Made by a program: the position numbers and the translations under genes. The notes beneath the pieces were generated by a model. That model was not told the origin of the DNA. It did not search any database and was given only the letters and a program-made list of their open reading frames with translations. Source: Culturomica sp. (GTDB lineage Bacteria; Bacteroidota; Bacteroidia; Bacteroidales; Marinifilaceae). From it: a DNA stretch of 33,853 nt. Shown in pieces: positions 33,801-33,853 of the stretch. The stretch's first letter is position 1, and the number at the start of each line of letters is the position of its first letter. The DNA lies in assembly GCA_031262745.1 (NCBI GenBank), contig JAISHE010000017.1, positions 1 through 33,853 of the forward strand, read 5' to 3'.

Positions 33801-33853
33801 GGTGTAGACAACATTCCTAATAGGACAGACAGCATTCACAAGGCGGTAGACAA
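33801..33853. repeat. Degenerate 21-bp direct repeat running off the window edge
   Basis: AGACAACATTC (33806), AGACAGCATTC (33827) and AGACAA (33848, cut by the edge) start exactly 21 bp apart. The bases between are less conserved. The array begins upstream of nadK and its extent is unknown. Confidence 0.55.

Overview
The window looks like chromosomal DNA of a Bacteroidales-type Bacteroidetes. The signs are a fused lpxC-fabZ gene, promoters of the TTTG-N19/20-TAnnTTTG type used by this phylum's sigma factor, a nadK / DUF6089 / uppS / bamA / ompH / ompH / murI envelope cluster, a FISUMP-domain surface protein, and AT-rich spacers without strong Shine-Dalgarno sites. There is no rRNA, CRISPR array, insertion sequence, integrase or prophage. 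One tRNA gene (His) is present. Genes are densely packed and nearly all are housekeeping; only the left edge looks accessory.

Layout. (1) 1-2782 (+): the 3' part of a secreted protein with a degenerate FGE/sulfatase-like domain, Ig-like segments and a C-terminal FISUMP domain. Its last ~180 bp differ sharply in composition from the DNA just upstream (65% GC and 14% A, against 40% GC and 37% A) and resemble the variable region of a diversity-generating retroelement target. (2) 2783-3083: convergent intergenic region full of palindromes. (3) 3084-6066 (-): greA-HIT-HAD unit with a leader containing a hairpin, then a TtcA-like thiolase and a small membrane protein. (4) 6184-8300 (+): glyA overlapping a DUF3667 gene. 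(5) 8306-9915 (-): coaD and a serine hydrolase. (6) 10039-11247 (+): a YbdG-like MscS channel. (7) 11268-14546 (-): lpxD, lpxC-fabZ, lpxA. (8) 14716-19297 (-): a GH28 lipoprotein, gcvP and tRNA-His. (9) 19431-19592 (+): a 53-residue rubredoxin with a strong terminator. (10) 19709-20374 (-): an XRE/S24-type regulator with its own promoter. (11) 20685-33729 (-): eleven same-strand genes, nadK, DUF6089, uppS, bamA, two ompH, murI, rel/spoT, fur, purA and a CPA2 antiporter, mostly overlapping or spaced by under 25 bp.

How the genes work together: lpxD/lpxC-fabZ/lpxA make lipid A and feed fatty-acid elongation. The right-hand cluster supplies outer-membrane protein assembly (BamA, Skp/OmpH), the undecaprenyl carrier (UppS) and D-glutamate for peptidoglycan (MurI), and joins them to NADP supply, (p)ppGpp control, Fur regulation and AMP synthesis. 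GlyA and GcvP both act in glycine/one-carbon metabolism but are in separate units.

Most worth a second look: the candidate hypervariable 3' end of the FISUMP gene; two exact 7-bp-period TAGAG arrays placed at the stop codons of envelope-operon genes; the greA leader with a hairpin and small overlapping ORF; and a CPA2 antiporter with cysteine where the ion-binding aspartate is expected.
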